Source of the DNA: Moorena sp. SIO3I8
GTDB lineage: Bacteria; Cyanobacteriota; Cyanobacteriia; Cyanobacteriales; Coleofasciculaceae
Assembly (NCBI RefSeq): GCF_010692325.1
Contig: NZ_JAAHHW010000013.1
Location: forward strand, 41,944 to 89,419
Reading direction: 5' to 3'
DNA: 47,476 bases
Below are positions 26,518 to 35,314 of this stretch, one piece after another. The notes under the pieces were generated by a model, which saw nothing but the letters and a program-made list of their open reading frames with translations, had not been told where the DNA came from and did no database searches. Within the stretch, counting starts at the first letter, position 1. Each line of letters opens with the position of its first letter. Both the position numbers and the translations under genes were made by a program.

Positions 26518-26545
26518 TCGGCTTCGCCGACGCTACGCGAACGCA
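26518..26545. repeat. Second in-frame palindromic insertion
   Basis: tcggcttcgccgacgctacg followed by cgaacgc encodes SPTLRER between ISDSA and IDASSASGKAGDI. It contains cggcttcgccg and gctacgcgaacgc, words of the same dispersed family. Frame preserved. Confidence 0.6.
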
Positions 26546-26864
26546 TTGATGCCTCTTCCGCTTCTGGTAAAGCAGGGGATATTACTGTGGTTACAAACGA
26601 TGAACTATCCCTTGACGGAAGTTTTATTATTAGCAACACCTTTGGCAAAGAAAAAGGTGGGGATATCAAGATCGATACTGGCTCCCTCTTTGCCACTGAC
26701 GGTGCTCAGATCGAAACCAGTACCTTTGGTGAAGCTGATGCCGGTAAAGTGACCATTGTTGCTGATGACACAGTCACCTTTGAAGGAAATTCGGAAAATG
26801 GTGAGGCTACTGGCATTTTCAACAACATAGAACAAAACGCTATCGGTGATAGTGGTGGTATTTC

Positions 26865-26873
26865 GATTACCAC
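26865..26873. repeat. Target-site duplication, left copy (gattaccac)
   Basis: gattaccac immediately left of the ISKra4 element; an identical copy is at 28135-28143. A tenth base (c) also matches on the outer side. Confidence 0.88.
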
Positions 26874-26948
26874 GAGTGCATCCCGATTTTGTATTAAGCA
26901 TAAATACTTAAGTTCGGTTTTGACCAATCACAGGTAAGCTTTAATTGG

Positions 26949-27209
26949 TTGACCTATGATCACAAGAGTGCTGCGTGCTGGATGCTGACAAACATGCCCA
27001 AATCAAAGCTCACGCCCAAGCAATTGCTGCTTTACGTGTGCGTAGAAACCGACCCTGAGCAGCTTCAAACGTTGTCCGGGATAGAAGAGGCGGTTCGTGG
27101 TCATATTCTTGAGCATGTCAGTCCAGAGATAGGAAATTTTTTATCCAAACCAGCAGCGGCACCCGTGCCGGACGAAAACGTACCCTCAAAAGCATCCTTG
27201 GGGAATTGA
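26949..27209 (+). CDS. ISKra4 transposase, N-terminal ORF (frame-disrupted)
   Basis: 86 codons from a TTG. The conserved part is VETDPEQLQTLSGIEEAVRG, then HILEHVSPEIGNF. The expected family N terminus (LDADKHAQIKAHAQAIAAL) is encoded in a different frame at about 26978-27034, so an indel near 27035 separates it. At 27137-27143 the sequence t ttt tta is a canonical -1 slippery heptamer in this frame. A -1 slip there continues into IQTSSGTRAGRKRTLKSILG and the next ORF. The product alone would be non-catalytic. Confidence 0.7.
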   Translation: MTYDHKSAACWMLTNMPKSKLTPKQLLLYVCVETDPEQLQTLSGIEEAVRGHILEHVSPEIGNFLSKPAAAPVPDENVPSKASLGN

Positions 27210-28039
27210 GTTTAAGCGAGAAACAAGCTCATGTGCTAAAGGTCAAACCCTACACAAGGTGGAGTCCGTATTTGGAGAAGTGCTGTCTGTTGCTGAGTGC
27301 CAACGCCTCCTACAACAATAGCGCTGAAGATATCAAGGTGTTGACAGGAATGTCGGTTTCCCACAGCACTCAGCAACGCCTGGTACATCGCCAAGACTTT
27401 GAGTTGCCCGACCTCGACCAGACTGTTGAAGAAATGAGTGTAGATGGCGGCAAAGTTCGGTTACGCACTGCCAAAGGTGAGCCTTGCCAGTGGCGTGATT
27501 ACAAAGCGGTGAATTTGCATGAGCACAGTCTAGGTGCATTCTTTTGCGAGAACGTAAGTTTGGTCAGTTGGGTCAACCAACAGCCCCTAGGCACGCCACT
27601 GATCTGCTTGGGTGATGGTCATGACGGCATCTGGAATATCTTTGCGGAGATTGGAACTACTTCACAGCGATGTGAGATTCTAGACTGGTATCACTTAATA
27701 GAGAATCTGGGCAAGGTAGGTGGGTCACAGCAGCGCCTAGATGCAGTGGAAGCTTGTTTGTGGTTTGGGGATGTCGATGGCGCGATTGAACAGTTCAAAG
27801 ACTGGCAACATGAACGTGTCAAGAACTTTATTATCTACCTCAACAAGCATCGGCACCGTATTGTTAACTACGGCTATTACCAAGCCGAAGGCATTTCCAT
27901 AGGGTCAGGATCGATCGAATCGACGGTAAAACAGGTTGGTCGGCGCATCAAAATCTCAGGGGCTCAGTGGGAGGAAAGCAACGTCCCTCAAGTACTCAAG
28001 CATCGGTGCGCTTACCTTAACGGACAATTCTCAACTTGA
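27206..28039 (+). CDS. ISKra4-family transposase, catalytic ORF
   Basis: 277 codons as an independent TTG-started ORF overlapping the previous stop; in reality the frame extends upstream to about 27140. ISKra4 signature regions are present: SPYLEKCCLLLSANASY, VEEMSVDGGKVRLRT (first Asp), LGDGHDGIWNIFAEI (second Asp), ILDWYHLIENLGKV, and IGSGSIESTVKQVGRRIKIS (Glu). A DDE-type mechanism is expected. The catalytic core is intact. Expression probably depends on frameshifting from the upstream ORF; without it only a shortened protein could be made. Confidence 0.82.
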   Translation: MSLSEKQAHVLKVKPYTRWSPYLEKCCLLLSANASYNNSAEDIKVLTGMSVSHSTQQRLVHRQDFELPDLDQTVEEMSVDGGKVRLRTAKGEPCQWRDYKAVNLHEHSLGAFFCENVSLVSWVNQQPLGTPLICLGDGHDGIWNIFAEIGTTSQRCEILDWYHLIENLGKVGGSQQRLDAVEACLWFGDVDGAIEQFKDWQHERVKNFIIYLNKHRHRIVNYGYYQAEGISIGSGSIESTVKQVGRRIKISGAQWEESNVPQVLKHRCAYLNGQFST

Positions 28040-28134
28040 GTCTTACAAAACATCCCATGTACTCGGTGGGAAGTGTGGGAAGTGTGGGAATTTTCGCTCG
28101 AATTTTTACCTAATTGCAAAAGTGAGATGCACCC

Positions 28135-28143
28135 GATTACCAC
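28135..28143. repeat. Target-site duplication, right copy (gattaccac)
   Basis: Identical to 26865-26873; the haemagglutinin frame resumes directly after it (GSLFMNDAFLES). Confidence 0.88.
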
Positions 28144-30205
28144 AGGCTCTTTGTTTATGAATGATGCTTTCTTGGAGTCGAGGATCACAGGACAGGGAAA
28201 TAGTGGTGGTGTAACAATTATTGCTGAGGATCAAGTTATCGTTGATAAGAACAGAGATTCGATTGTGACCCAAGCTGATCCTGACGCAATCGGCAACGCA
28301 GGAGATATATTGATTGATGCTGAATCAGTGACTGTCAGCAATGGTGCTAGATTCGTAGCTGACACAAAGGGAAAAGGAAATGCCGGTAATATAACTATAA
28401 CAGCTCGCGATACAGTTACGATTGACGGGATAGCAAGTAATGAGATAATAGCCAGCGGTCTGCGGTCTCGAGTCGGTCCGAATAGAAATTCTAGTAACAA
28501 ACCACAAGCTGAAGGTAAAGGTGGCGACATTACCATAGAGGCCAAGTCAGTTTTTGTGACCAATGGCGGTCAAATAAGTGCTGAAATATATGACATAGGA
28601 AATGGTGGCAACATATCAATTATTGCTGAGAATGAAGTTATCATTGATGGCACTGCTAAGAATAAAGTAAATGGAGAAGAGAAGAAATTTTCAACTATTA
28701 TATTCACTCGAGTTAGACCTCAAGCAGTGGGCGACGGTGGCAAGGTATTGATTAAAGCTAGGTCAGTTTCGTTTACTAACGGTGGTAAGATAGTTTCCGA
28801 AACCAGTGGCAAGGGAAACGGGGGTGATGTGGAAATCATAGCTCGCGATCGCGTTTTATTTGACGGAATCAAGGAGCTGAGTGAAGGAAATAGTGGCATA
28901 GTTAGTGATATTAAATCCCAGGGGGAAGGCAATGGTGGCGATATCAGGATCACAGTTACAGAAGGTTCATTGGCCATTACTGAAGGTGGCAGGTTAGCAG
29001 CTGGTCCTCAAGGCAAGGGTAATGGTGGGGATGTGATCATTACAGTTCGTGATCAGGTTTCAATAGACGGAGTGGGCATTAATGACAAACCTAGTCGGAT
29101 CTTGACTGGTGTGGATCCTAAGTCAAAAGAGGGCAACGGTGGTGACATTATAATTAACGGTAACTCCATTTCAGTGACTGATGGTGCGACGCTAGGTGCT
29201 AGCACGAACGGCAATGGCAGAGGTGGAGATATTATATTAACTACCAATACACTAACTGTTGATAATGGAGTCATTGCCAGCGCTGGAGAAGAGAAAGCTA
29301 CTAGTCAAGCCGGTACAATCACAATTGATACTGATTCCCTGAAAGTTGAAGATGGAGGGAAAATAACCGTAACCAGTGACAACGGGGTAGCAGGAAATCT
29401 GGACATTAAAGCTAATTCCCTGCTGCTCAACTACGGAAGACTAGAAGCTAAAACTGCCGAGGGGCAATCAGGAGCGAATATCACACTAGACGTATCAGAA
29501 TCAATCGTGATGCTTAACGAAAGCCTAATCTCCGCAGAGGCTTTAGATGAAGCTACAGGTGGCAACATTGATATTGATACCAACCTCTTAATTGCCTTTC
29601 CCTCAAGTGGTAATGGTAGCGATATCATTGCCAAAGCTGACCAGGGTCAAGGCGGTGAGATCACCATTAATGCCGAAGATGTCCGTCTGATTGAGGAGCG
29701 TAAAGCAATGGAGGGAAATCGCACTAATGATATCGATGCCAGTTCTCAGTCTGGTACACAAGGAATAGTGACCATTAACAGGGGCAATCCTGAACCCCCT
29801 CGGGGATTAGATCAACTACCGATCAATTTAACTGACCCATCATCACTGATTGTTGCTAGCTGTCCGAGAAGTGGAAAAATCTCAGTCGATGAACTTGGTG
29901 AATTTATTGTTACTGGACGCGGTGGCATTCCGGCTAGTCCCTTCGACCCGATTATTGGTCAAACCATCATTGCTGATTGGGTGACTCTTGATGATCAAAC
30001 CCTTAGTGAAATTGATCACAATCTTGATAACAATCAGACCTTAGCGCCATCGACCGAAAAGAATTCTAAGCCAAAACGAATTGTGGAAGCTCAAGGCTGG
30101 ATGACAGGTCCCGATGGTACGATCATTCTGACCTCTTTCCCTACCGATACCACTAGCCCACCCAAGCCTTGGTATCACTATTTGTCTTGTCGGGATTTAA
30201 ATTAA
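28144..30205 (+). pseudogene. Filamentous-haemagglutinin-type secreted protein, 3' part
   Basis: The C-terminal half of the interrupted exoprotein, in frame with the 5' part after IS removal. It is a long run of short beta-helix repeats (GKGNAGNITITARDTVTIDG; GKGNGGDVEIIARDRVLFDG; GNGGDIIINGNSISVTDG), about one per 45-60 residues. It ends with the C-terminal motif of cyanobacterial haemagglutinin-like proteins, LPINLTDPSSLIVASCPRSG and VEAQGWMTGPDGTIIL. There is no anchor. Without the upstream signal and TPS domain it could not be secreted. Internal ATGs (28157) could start an orphan ORF, but this is probably untranslated. Confidence 0.88.
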
Positions 30206-30382
30206 GCTGTTTTTAGGGTAAGGTGATTACAGTGTAGAATCTGATCAGCCTAGTTTTCACACAGATGTGTCACGCAGTCAGCATCCGGCCTCCAATGGCA
30301 AATTTAATAATTTGGTCAACTTCAAGATTTTTGATCAATCAATATTAAGGAATAAGCAAGTGCACAAAATTAATTACAGATT

Positions 30383-30409
30383 AAAAAAAAACCTGACAAT
30401 GTCAAGGTT
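30383..30409 (-). terminator. Terminator-like hairpin on minus strand, orphan
   Basis: On the minus strand, aaccttgacattgtcaggtt folds into an 8-bp stem with one bulge and a 3-nt loop and is followed by a run of T. No minus-strand gene lies within 1.7 kb upstream of it. It sits in the leader of the betaine-synthesis gene, so on the plus strand it would be a leader hairpin preceded by an A run. Confidence 0.4.
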
Positions 30410-30503
30410 ACAGAGATTGCGAATAGGTAATTAATTCTGCGATCAGTGCTTAATGGGCTTTTGATTGAAAATATCCAAAAATTTAGTTACACAGAACAGC
30501 AAG

Positions 30504-32180
30504 ATGAAAAATAACCGCAAAAATTCAACATCTATAGTTGACAAGGAGCAACAGGATTACGGCGAAAATCCAACTGCTGTTCGACAAACATCTCAATATC
30601 AAGCAGAATACATCCAAAGCTTTGTAGAAAAATGGGACGAGTTGATTAGCTGGGAAACCCGTGCCAAAAGTGAAGGTAGTTTTTTCATCGATATATTAAA
30701 ACAACACGGTGTCAAAAAAGTCCTAGATGTAGCAACAGGAACTGGATTTCACTCCATTCGTCTGTTAAAAGCAGGATTTGAAGTGGTGAGTGCAGATGGG
30801 AGTCAGCAAATGCTCGCCAAAGCATTTGAAAATGGCCGTCGTCATGGTTTAATTCTGCGAACAGTGCAAGCGGATTGGCGGTGGTTAAATCGCGATATTC
30901 ATAGTAAATTTGATGCTGTAATTTGTCTAGTAAATTCCTTTACTCATCTGTTTAGTGAGGGCGATCGCCGTAAAGCTTTGGCAGAATTCTATGCTGCACT
31001 TCGCTATGATGGCATTTTAATTCTAGATCAACGGAATTATGACAGCATTTTAGATCATGGCTTTTATTCAAAACATATTTACTACTATTGTGGTGAAGAT
31101 GTTAAAGCCGAACCTGAATATTTGGATGAAGGTTTAGCTAGATTTAAATATGAATTCCCCGATCAATCGGTTTACCATCTTAATAGGTTTCCCCTGCGGA
31201 AGGATTACACCATAAATTTAATGCAAGAAGTAGGGTTTCAAGGAATTAAAACTTATGGGTATTTCCAAGAAAGCTATCATAATGATGAACAAGATTTCTT
31301 TGTTCATGTTGCCGAAAAAGAATACAAAAAGAAGGTGAAAGGACAAAACCAAGTGAACTATTCCACAACCGTTGATACCGCTCGAACTTATTACAACAGT
31401 GATAGTGCTGATCAATTCTATGCCACTGTTTGGGGCGGAGAAGATATTCATGTTGGTATCTATGAACGGGAAGATGAACCTGTTTTTGATGCCAGTCGCC
31501 GCACGGTTGAACGGGTCGCCTCATTACTGAACTTGAATGAAAATAGCTCCGTTCTCGATATTGGCTCGGGCTATGGTGGAGCAGCCCGTTATTTGGCTAA
31601 AACCTTCGGTTGTCATGTCACTTGTTTGAATGTAAGCAAAGTTCAGAATCAACGGAATTCTCAAATGAACCAAGAACAGGGACTTGGGTCTTTGATTGAA
31701 GTAATCGAGGGTAGTTTTGAAGACATTCCCTACGAGGATGAACAGTTTGATGTGGTGTGGTCTCAGGATGCAATTTTGCACAGTGGTAACCGGATTCAGT
31801 TGATTAAAGAGGTTCAGCGGGTGATGAAACCGGGAGGTGAATTCATCTTCACTGATCCCATGCAGAGTGATGACTGTCCCGAAGGATTGCTGCAACCGGT
31901 TTTAGACCGCATTCACCTCGACTCCCTTGGTTCTATTGAGTTCTATCGCAAGGCTGCTAAGGTTACAGGTTTAGAAGAAATCCAGGTGATTGATCTAACG
32001 GCGCAACTGGTGAACCATTATCGGCGAGTCCTAGAAACGGTAGATGCCAATTATCAGCAAGCCGTTGCCGATAGTGGCAAGGATTACATTGACGCCATGA
32101 AAGTAGGTCTTAATCATTGGATTGATGCTGGCAAGAACGGTTACCTCAGTTGGGGAATTCTGCATTTTCGCAAAAAGTAA
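30504..32180 (+). CDS. Fused glycine/sarcosine and sarcosine/dimethylglycine N-methyltransferase (betaine synthesis)
   Basis: 558 aa from ATG 30504; a TTG at 30465 is an alternative. Two SAM-methyltransferase domains are fused. The N-terminal domain (about 20-270) is GSMT-like, with YQAEYIQSFVEKWDELISWE, VLDVATGTGFHSIRLLKAGF and AVICLVNSFTHLFSEGDRRK. The C-terminal domain (about 285-555) is SDMT/DMT-like, with ARTYYNSDSADQFYATVWGG, VLDIGSGYGGAARYLAKTFG and DVVWSQDAILHSGNR. Together they would convert glycine via sarcosine and dimethylglycine to glycine betaine, an osmoprotectant, using three SAM. In other cyanobacteria, such as Aphanothece, the two activities are on separate genes. The stop abuts the aroE stop. 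Confidence 0.88.
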   Translation: MKNNRKNSTSIVDKEQQDYGENPTAVRQTSQYQAEYIQSFVEKWDELISWETRAKSEGSFFIDILKQHGVKKVLDVATGTGFHSIRLLKAGFEVVSADGSQQMLAKAFENGRRHGLILRTVQADWRWLNRDIHSKFDAVICLVNSFTHLFSEGDRRKALAEFYAALRYDGILILDQRNYDSILDHGFYSKHIYYYCGEDVKAEPEYLDEGLARFKYEFPDQSVYHLNRFPLRKDYTINLMQEVGFQGIKTYGYFQESYHNDEQDFFVHVAEKEYKKKVKGQNQVNYSTTVDTARTYYNSDSADQFYATVWGGEDIHVGIYEREDEPVFDASRRTVERVASLLNLNENSSVLDIGSGYGGAARYLAKTFGCHVTCLNVSKVQNQRNSQMNQEQGLGSLIEVIEGSFEDIPYEDEQFDVVWSQDAILHSGNRIQLIKEVQRVMKPGGEFIFTDPMQSDDCPEGLLQPVLDRIHLDSLGSIEFYRKAAKVTGLEEIQVIDLTAQLVNHYRRVLETVDANYQQAVADSGKDYIDAMKVGLNHWIDAGKNGYLSWGILHFRKK

Positions 32181-33056
32181 CTAACTTTTCAATAATCCCA
32201 ATTTCTCCTGCAGAGCGTGACGCATAATATCCACTGGTGGAGTTTGTCCTAACCAAATTTTGAAAGCTGCTGCTCCCTGTTGCACCAGCATTTCCAATCC
32301 ATCAATAGCGTACGCGCCCTGTTCCTTGGCTTGTCGTAAAAACTGAGTGGGATTAGGAGTATAAATCAAGTCATAAGCGATCGCATTTTCTGGCAACCTA
32401 GCCATGGTTACCTGATCCACAGGAGACTGCTCGACCTTGGGATACATTCCCACAGGAGTAGCATTAACTAACAAATTGGCTTGAGCCAGGAGTTCCGGTA
32501 GTTGTTGCCAAGGATGAGTATGAATAGTAATAGCAAGGTCAGAATTAATCCAGCTTTGCTTAAATTGACCTAACTTGTCCTGATTGCGGCCAAGCACATG
32601 AATCTCAGTACAACCGAGTTCGGCACAACCTACTACTACGGCTCGTGCTGCACCACCACACCCCAAAATGACTACAGTAGTTTGACTCCAATCCCGGTTA
32701 TACCCTTGCAACGGGGTGATAAATCCTTCGATATCGGTATTCGTACCAATCCAACCGATATCGGTGCGATAAACAGTATTCACTGCTCCCACCCCTTGAG
32801 CCACTGTTGAAATTTCCGACAACAAGGGGATGATAGTCTGCTTGTGGGGAATGGTGATACTGAAGCCCACTAGACCAATCGCCTCAAAACCAGCGATCGC
32901 ATTTTTCAAATCTGCTGATTTTACCGGTAAAGGTAGGTAGACATAATCGAGATCCAAAGATGCGATCGCTCGGTTATGCATCAGTGGTGATAAAGAATGT
33001 TCCACTGGATCACCAATCACACCCAGTAACTTTGTTGTTCCTGTTATTTGCACCAT
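32181..33056 (-). CDS. aroE: Shikimate dehydrogenase
   Basis: 291 aa from ATG 33056 ([20 protein letters not shown]); a GTG at 33074 would add six residues. It has the shikimate-binding SLSPLMHN (about 22-29), the catalytic Lys in SITIPHKQT, the NADP region [25 protein letters not shown] and the C-terminal [18 protein letters not shown]. It reduces 3-dehydroshikimate to shikimate with NADPH. It is convergent with the betaine-synthesis gene with no intergenic base between the two stops (32180/32181), so transcripts must overlap. HIP1 octamers occur inside. Confidence 0.95.
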   Translation of the reverse strand: MVQITGTTKLLGVIGDPVEHSLSPLMHNRAIASLDLDYVYLPLPVKSADLKNAIAGFEAIGLVGFSITIPHKQTIIPLLSEISTVAQGVGAVNTVYRTDIGWIGTNTDIEGFITPLQGYNRDWSQTTVVILGCGGAARAVVVGCAELGCTEIHVLGRNQDKLGQFKQSWINSDLAITIHTHPWQQLPELLAQANLLVNATPVGMYPKVEQSPVDQVTMARLPENAIAYDLIYTPNPTQFLRQAKEQGAYAIDGLEMLVQQGAAAFKIWLGQTPPVDIMRHALQEKLGLLKS

Positions 33057-33321
33057 CACCCACGTTCTACGCACATAACTTTATAATTTTAAGCCTGAAA
33101 TAGTTAATAATTGCGACCTTAATATTTCTTATTAACTATTTTTGATTAAGATTGCTGCCTTCGGTTGACAATTCGTTTACAATTCACCATCAACCGTCCA
33201 CAATACTTACCCCAAGCATCACATTTGAATGAACTATCATTTTTCTGATGGTGGCTAAAATAGATCATATCGAGCCAATTCTAGTGCCAATTATAATACT
33301 AATTAACTAGGCAGCAACGGC

Positions 33322-34836
33322 ATGAACCCAACTGGTATTCAAAAGAGTGGAGCCATGAATTCAATCATTTGTATGAAATGTGAGCAAATCAATCCCAGTC
33401 GGGCAAGTTTTTGCTCTCGTTGTGGTGCCTCTCTACTCCCTCCCAGTAGCAGTCTCTTAGACACTAATCTAGACAATAGTAATCTAGACAATAGTAATCT
33501 AGACAATAGTAATCTAGACAATAAATTAGAGACTGGAAGCCGATTACGCGATCGCTACATAATTCAGCGCACCTTAGGACAAGGGGGATTTGGCAAAACC
33601 TACCTCGCCAAAGACACTGGACGCTTTAATGAACTAGTAACCCTAAAAGAGCTGACTCCAAGAAACCAGGGCACCCAACCCATTGAAAAAGCCGAAGAAC
33701 TATTTCAACGGGAAGCAACCATGCTGCACAAGCTTTCATCCCCCCAAATTCCGAGATTCTGGGAATTTTTTCGGGATGGCAAACGGTTGTTTCTCGTCCA
33801 AGACTACATTGAAGGAAAAACCTATCAAACCTTACTCGAAGAACGAGTAAGCAAAGGGGAACGGTTCAGCGAAACCGAAATTCTCCAACTGTTTCAGCAA
33901 TTGCTCCCGGTCTTAAGCTACCTACACCAATTAGGCATAATTCACCGAGATATTGCTCCGGACAATATTATCCGTCGTGCTTCCGATGGACTACCAGTAT
34001 TAATTGACTTGGGTGGTGTCAAACAAATTGCCCTAGAAGTCAATACCCCCGTAACCAGTGGGCAAAACTCCGCCATCTACGCTGGTGGGACTTGCTTAGG
34101 TAAAGTTGGCTATGCACCTGATGAACAGCTACGCTTAGGGATTGCTGCTCCCCATAGTGACCTGTATGCTTTGGGAGTAACAGCACTAGTACTAATGACT
34201 GGTAAACAGCCCCAGGAACTGGTTGACCCTTATACCCTTAGCTGGCGAACTGAAGAAGAAGTAACTTTATCTCCAGATTTTAATACTATCCTATCTCGTT
34301 TGCTGGCATCCCAACCCTCTGAGCGATTCCAATCTGCTGAACAGGTTCTAGACCTAATCCAAACCGATGATTCTGATGATTCTAAGGTTAGAGAAACAGA
34401 AATCAAGGGTACTGTGGCTGTAACTCCCCAGTCTAAATCCTACCCACCACCTACTCCCATCAATAATTCCGGTTGCAAGCAAGTGTTTGACGAATCTGTT
34501 CCAGTGCCAGCAGAGATTCAAGGCTGGAACTGGGGTGCCTTTTGTCTACCAGGTTTGTGGTGTGTCACCAATCAAGTTTGGATTGGACTGATTGCCTGGA
34601 CCGATCTATCCTTAGTGACTGGATTTCTTGCTTGGCCAGTGATGGGGATTATTTTGGGCATCAAGGGCAATGAGTGGGCATGGAAAAGTCGCCGTTGGAA
34701 GAGTATCAAAACCTTTAAGCGCCATCAACGGGGTTGGGCAATCACATCCTTCGTCATTATTGGTATGATAGTTACCCTACTATTGTTGTTATTTTTAGTA
34801 TTCTTTATTGGGATAACCTCCCTAGTGCCGTGGTGA
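33322..34836 (+). CDS. Ser/Thr protein kinase with N-terminal zinc ribbon and C-terminal membrane segments
   Basis: 504 aa. An N-terminal zinc ribbon (about 17-40; ICMKCEQINPSRASFCSRCG) is followed by a linker with four NLDNS-type pentapeptides encoded by 15-bp repeats. The Hanks-type kinase domain (about 78-350) has GQGGFGKTYLAKD, Lys in VTLKEL, HRDIAPDNIIRR and LIDLGGVKQ. The usual HRDxKPxN Lys is Ala and DFG is DLG, both variants seen in some bacterial kinases, so activity is likely but not certain. After a Pro-rich linker, two or three membrane segments close the protein (FLAWPVMGIILGIKG; TSFVIIGMIVTLLLLLFLVF). ATG 33355 is an alternative start. Its substrate is unknown. Confidence 0.86.
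   Translation: MNPTGIQKSGAMNSIICMKCEQINPSRASFCSRCGASLLPPSSSLLDTNLDNSNLDNSNLDNSNLDNKLETGSRLRDRYIIQRTLGQGGFGKTYLAKDTGRFNELVTLKELTPRNQGTQPIEKAEELFQREATMLHKLSSPQIPRFWEFFRDGKRLFLVQDYIEGKTYQTLLEERVSKGERFSETEILQLFQQLLPVLSYLHQLGIIHRDIAPDNIIRRASDGLPVLIDLGGVKQIALEVNTPVTSGQNSAIYAGGTCLGKVGYAPDEQLRLGIAAPHSDLYALGVTALVLMTGKQPQELVDPYTLSWRTEEEVTLSPDFNTILSRLLASQPSERFQSAEQVLDLIQTDDSDDSKVRETEIKGTVAVTPQSKSYPPPTPINNSGCKQVFDESVPVPAEIQGWNWGAFCLPGLWCVTNQVWIGLIAWTDLSLVTGFLAWPVMGIILGIKGNEWAWKSRRWKSIKTFKRHQRGWAITSFVIIGMIVTLLLLLFLVFFIGITSLVPW
33466..33524. repeat. 15-bp coding tandem repeat (aatctagacaatagt)4
   Basis: Four in-frame copies encode NLDNS four times in the kinase linker. The length is a multiple of three, so copy-number change would not break the frame. 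Confidence 0.9.
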
Positions 34837-34951
34837 ATCACCGATTGCTCAACAGTAGCATCCGTGTGTTTATTGCGTTGCATGCTAGTTTCAGGTTAAA
34901 CCCAGGGCATTGCTATTACTACCTACCATCACTATCTAAAGGAGAATAAAA

Positions 34952-35314
34952 ATGACTAGCTTTCCTGCCTGGACTCAAATAATTGTCGCCATGTCAGAAT
35001 CACAAGTTTTTTACACAGAAGAAGCAACAGGCTATGACAGCATCAGCTTGATTTTACCTGGAAAGCCCTTCGATCTAACCCTTTCCTTAGACACCTATGA
35101 AGACGCGATCGAGATAATTTTTGAAATTTATCCAGACCAAAATGCTTACCGATTAAATATGCGTAACAAGCAGGAAGGAGTAGACCTCCAACAGAAAAGT
35201 ACTGAAGAAAATTTAGATTTAACTGGATTAGACGCACGGCAAATTGGAACCTACAGTGAATTTTGCCGACATTTAGAGGAATTGTATGGAGTAGCTCAAG
35301 AAGTAGGTTGGTGA
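34952..35314 (+). CDS. Unknown 120-aa protein, 3' end at a transposon boundary
   Basis: Clear Shine-Dalgarno (aaaggagaataaaa) before ATG 34952; a second ATG at 34991 (MSESQVFYTEEATGYDSISL) is possible. The sequence is mixed alpha/beta and acidic (LPGKPFDLTLSLDTYEDAIE, GLDARQIGTYSEFCRHLEEL). No family recognised. It follows the kinase by 115 bp on the same strand, so it could be a partner. Its stop TGA (35312-35314) is formed at the edge of the TnpB element, whose right-end hairpin starts 4 bp later; the original C terminus may have been longer or different. Confidence 0.6.
   Translation: MTSFPAWTQIIVAMSESQVFYTEEATGYDSISLILPGKPFDLTLSLDTYEDAIEIIFEIYPDQNAYRLNMRNKQEGVDLQQKSTEENLDLTGLDARQIGTYSEFCRHLEELYGVAQEVGW

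Larger units (their letters stand above)
24967..26937 (+). pseudogene. Filamentous-haemagglutinin-type secreted protein, 5' part (IS-interrupted)
   Basis: The N-terminal half of a two-partner-secretion exoprotein. A TTG start is at 24967; the ATG at 24976 (MLRAVGACLELRIICLTGCF) is a better start and gives a signal peptide. The TPS domain (about 35-170) has DGSLGNEASRVTPNVQVKGA and FLLNPNGIVFGHKARLDVAG (the NPNG motif). Beta-helix repeats follow. The native frame ends at 26873 where an ISKra4 element begins; the last 21 residues are IS-encoded. Rejoining 26873 to 28144 restores an uninterrupted 1,322-codon frame counted from 24967. Two GC-rich palindromes are inserted in frame at about 25791-25848 and 26518-26545. 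The truncated product would lack the C-terminal half. Confidence 0.88.
26874..28134 (+). mobile_element. ISKra4-family insertion sequence
   Basis: A 1,261-bp element bounded by 9-bp direct repeats. Imperfect terminal inverted repeats: the left end is gagtgcatcccgattttgta; the right end read inward is gggtgcatctcacttttgca. It encodes an ISKra4-type transposase in broken or overlapping frames on the plus strand. It is inserted inside the haemagglutinin gene, which is restored exactly on removal of the element and one repeat copy, so insertion is recent relative to gene decay. Confidence 0.88.

Noticed and set aside
25251-29634. Many minus-strand frames opposite the haemagglutinin gene
   Set aside because: Shadows of repetitive Gly/Asp/Thr-rich coding sequence on the plus strand.
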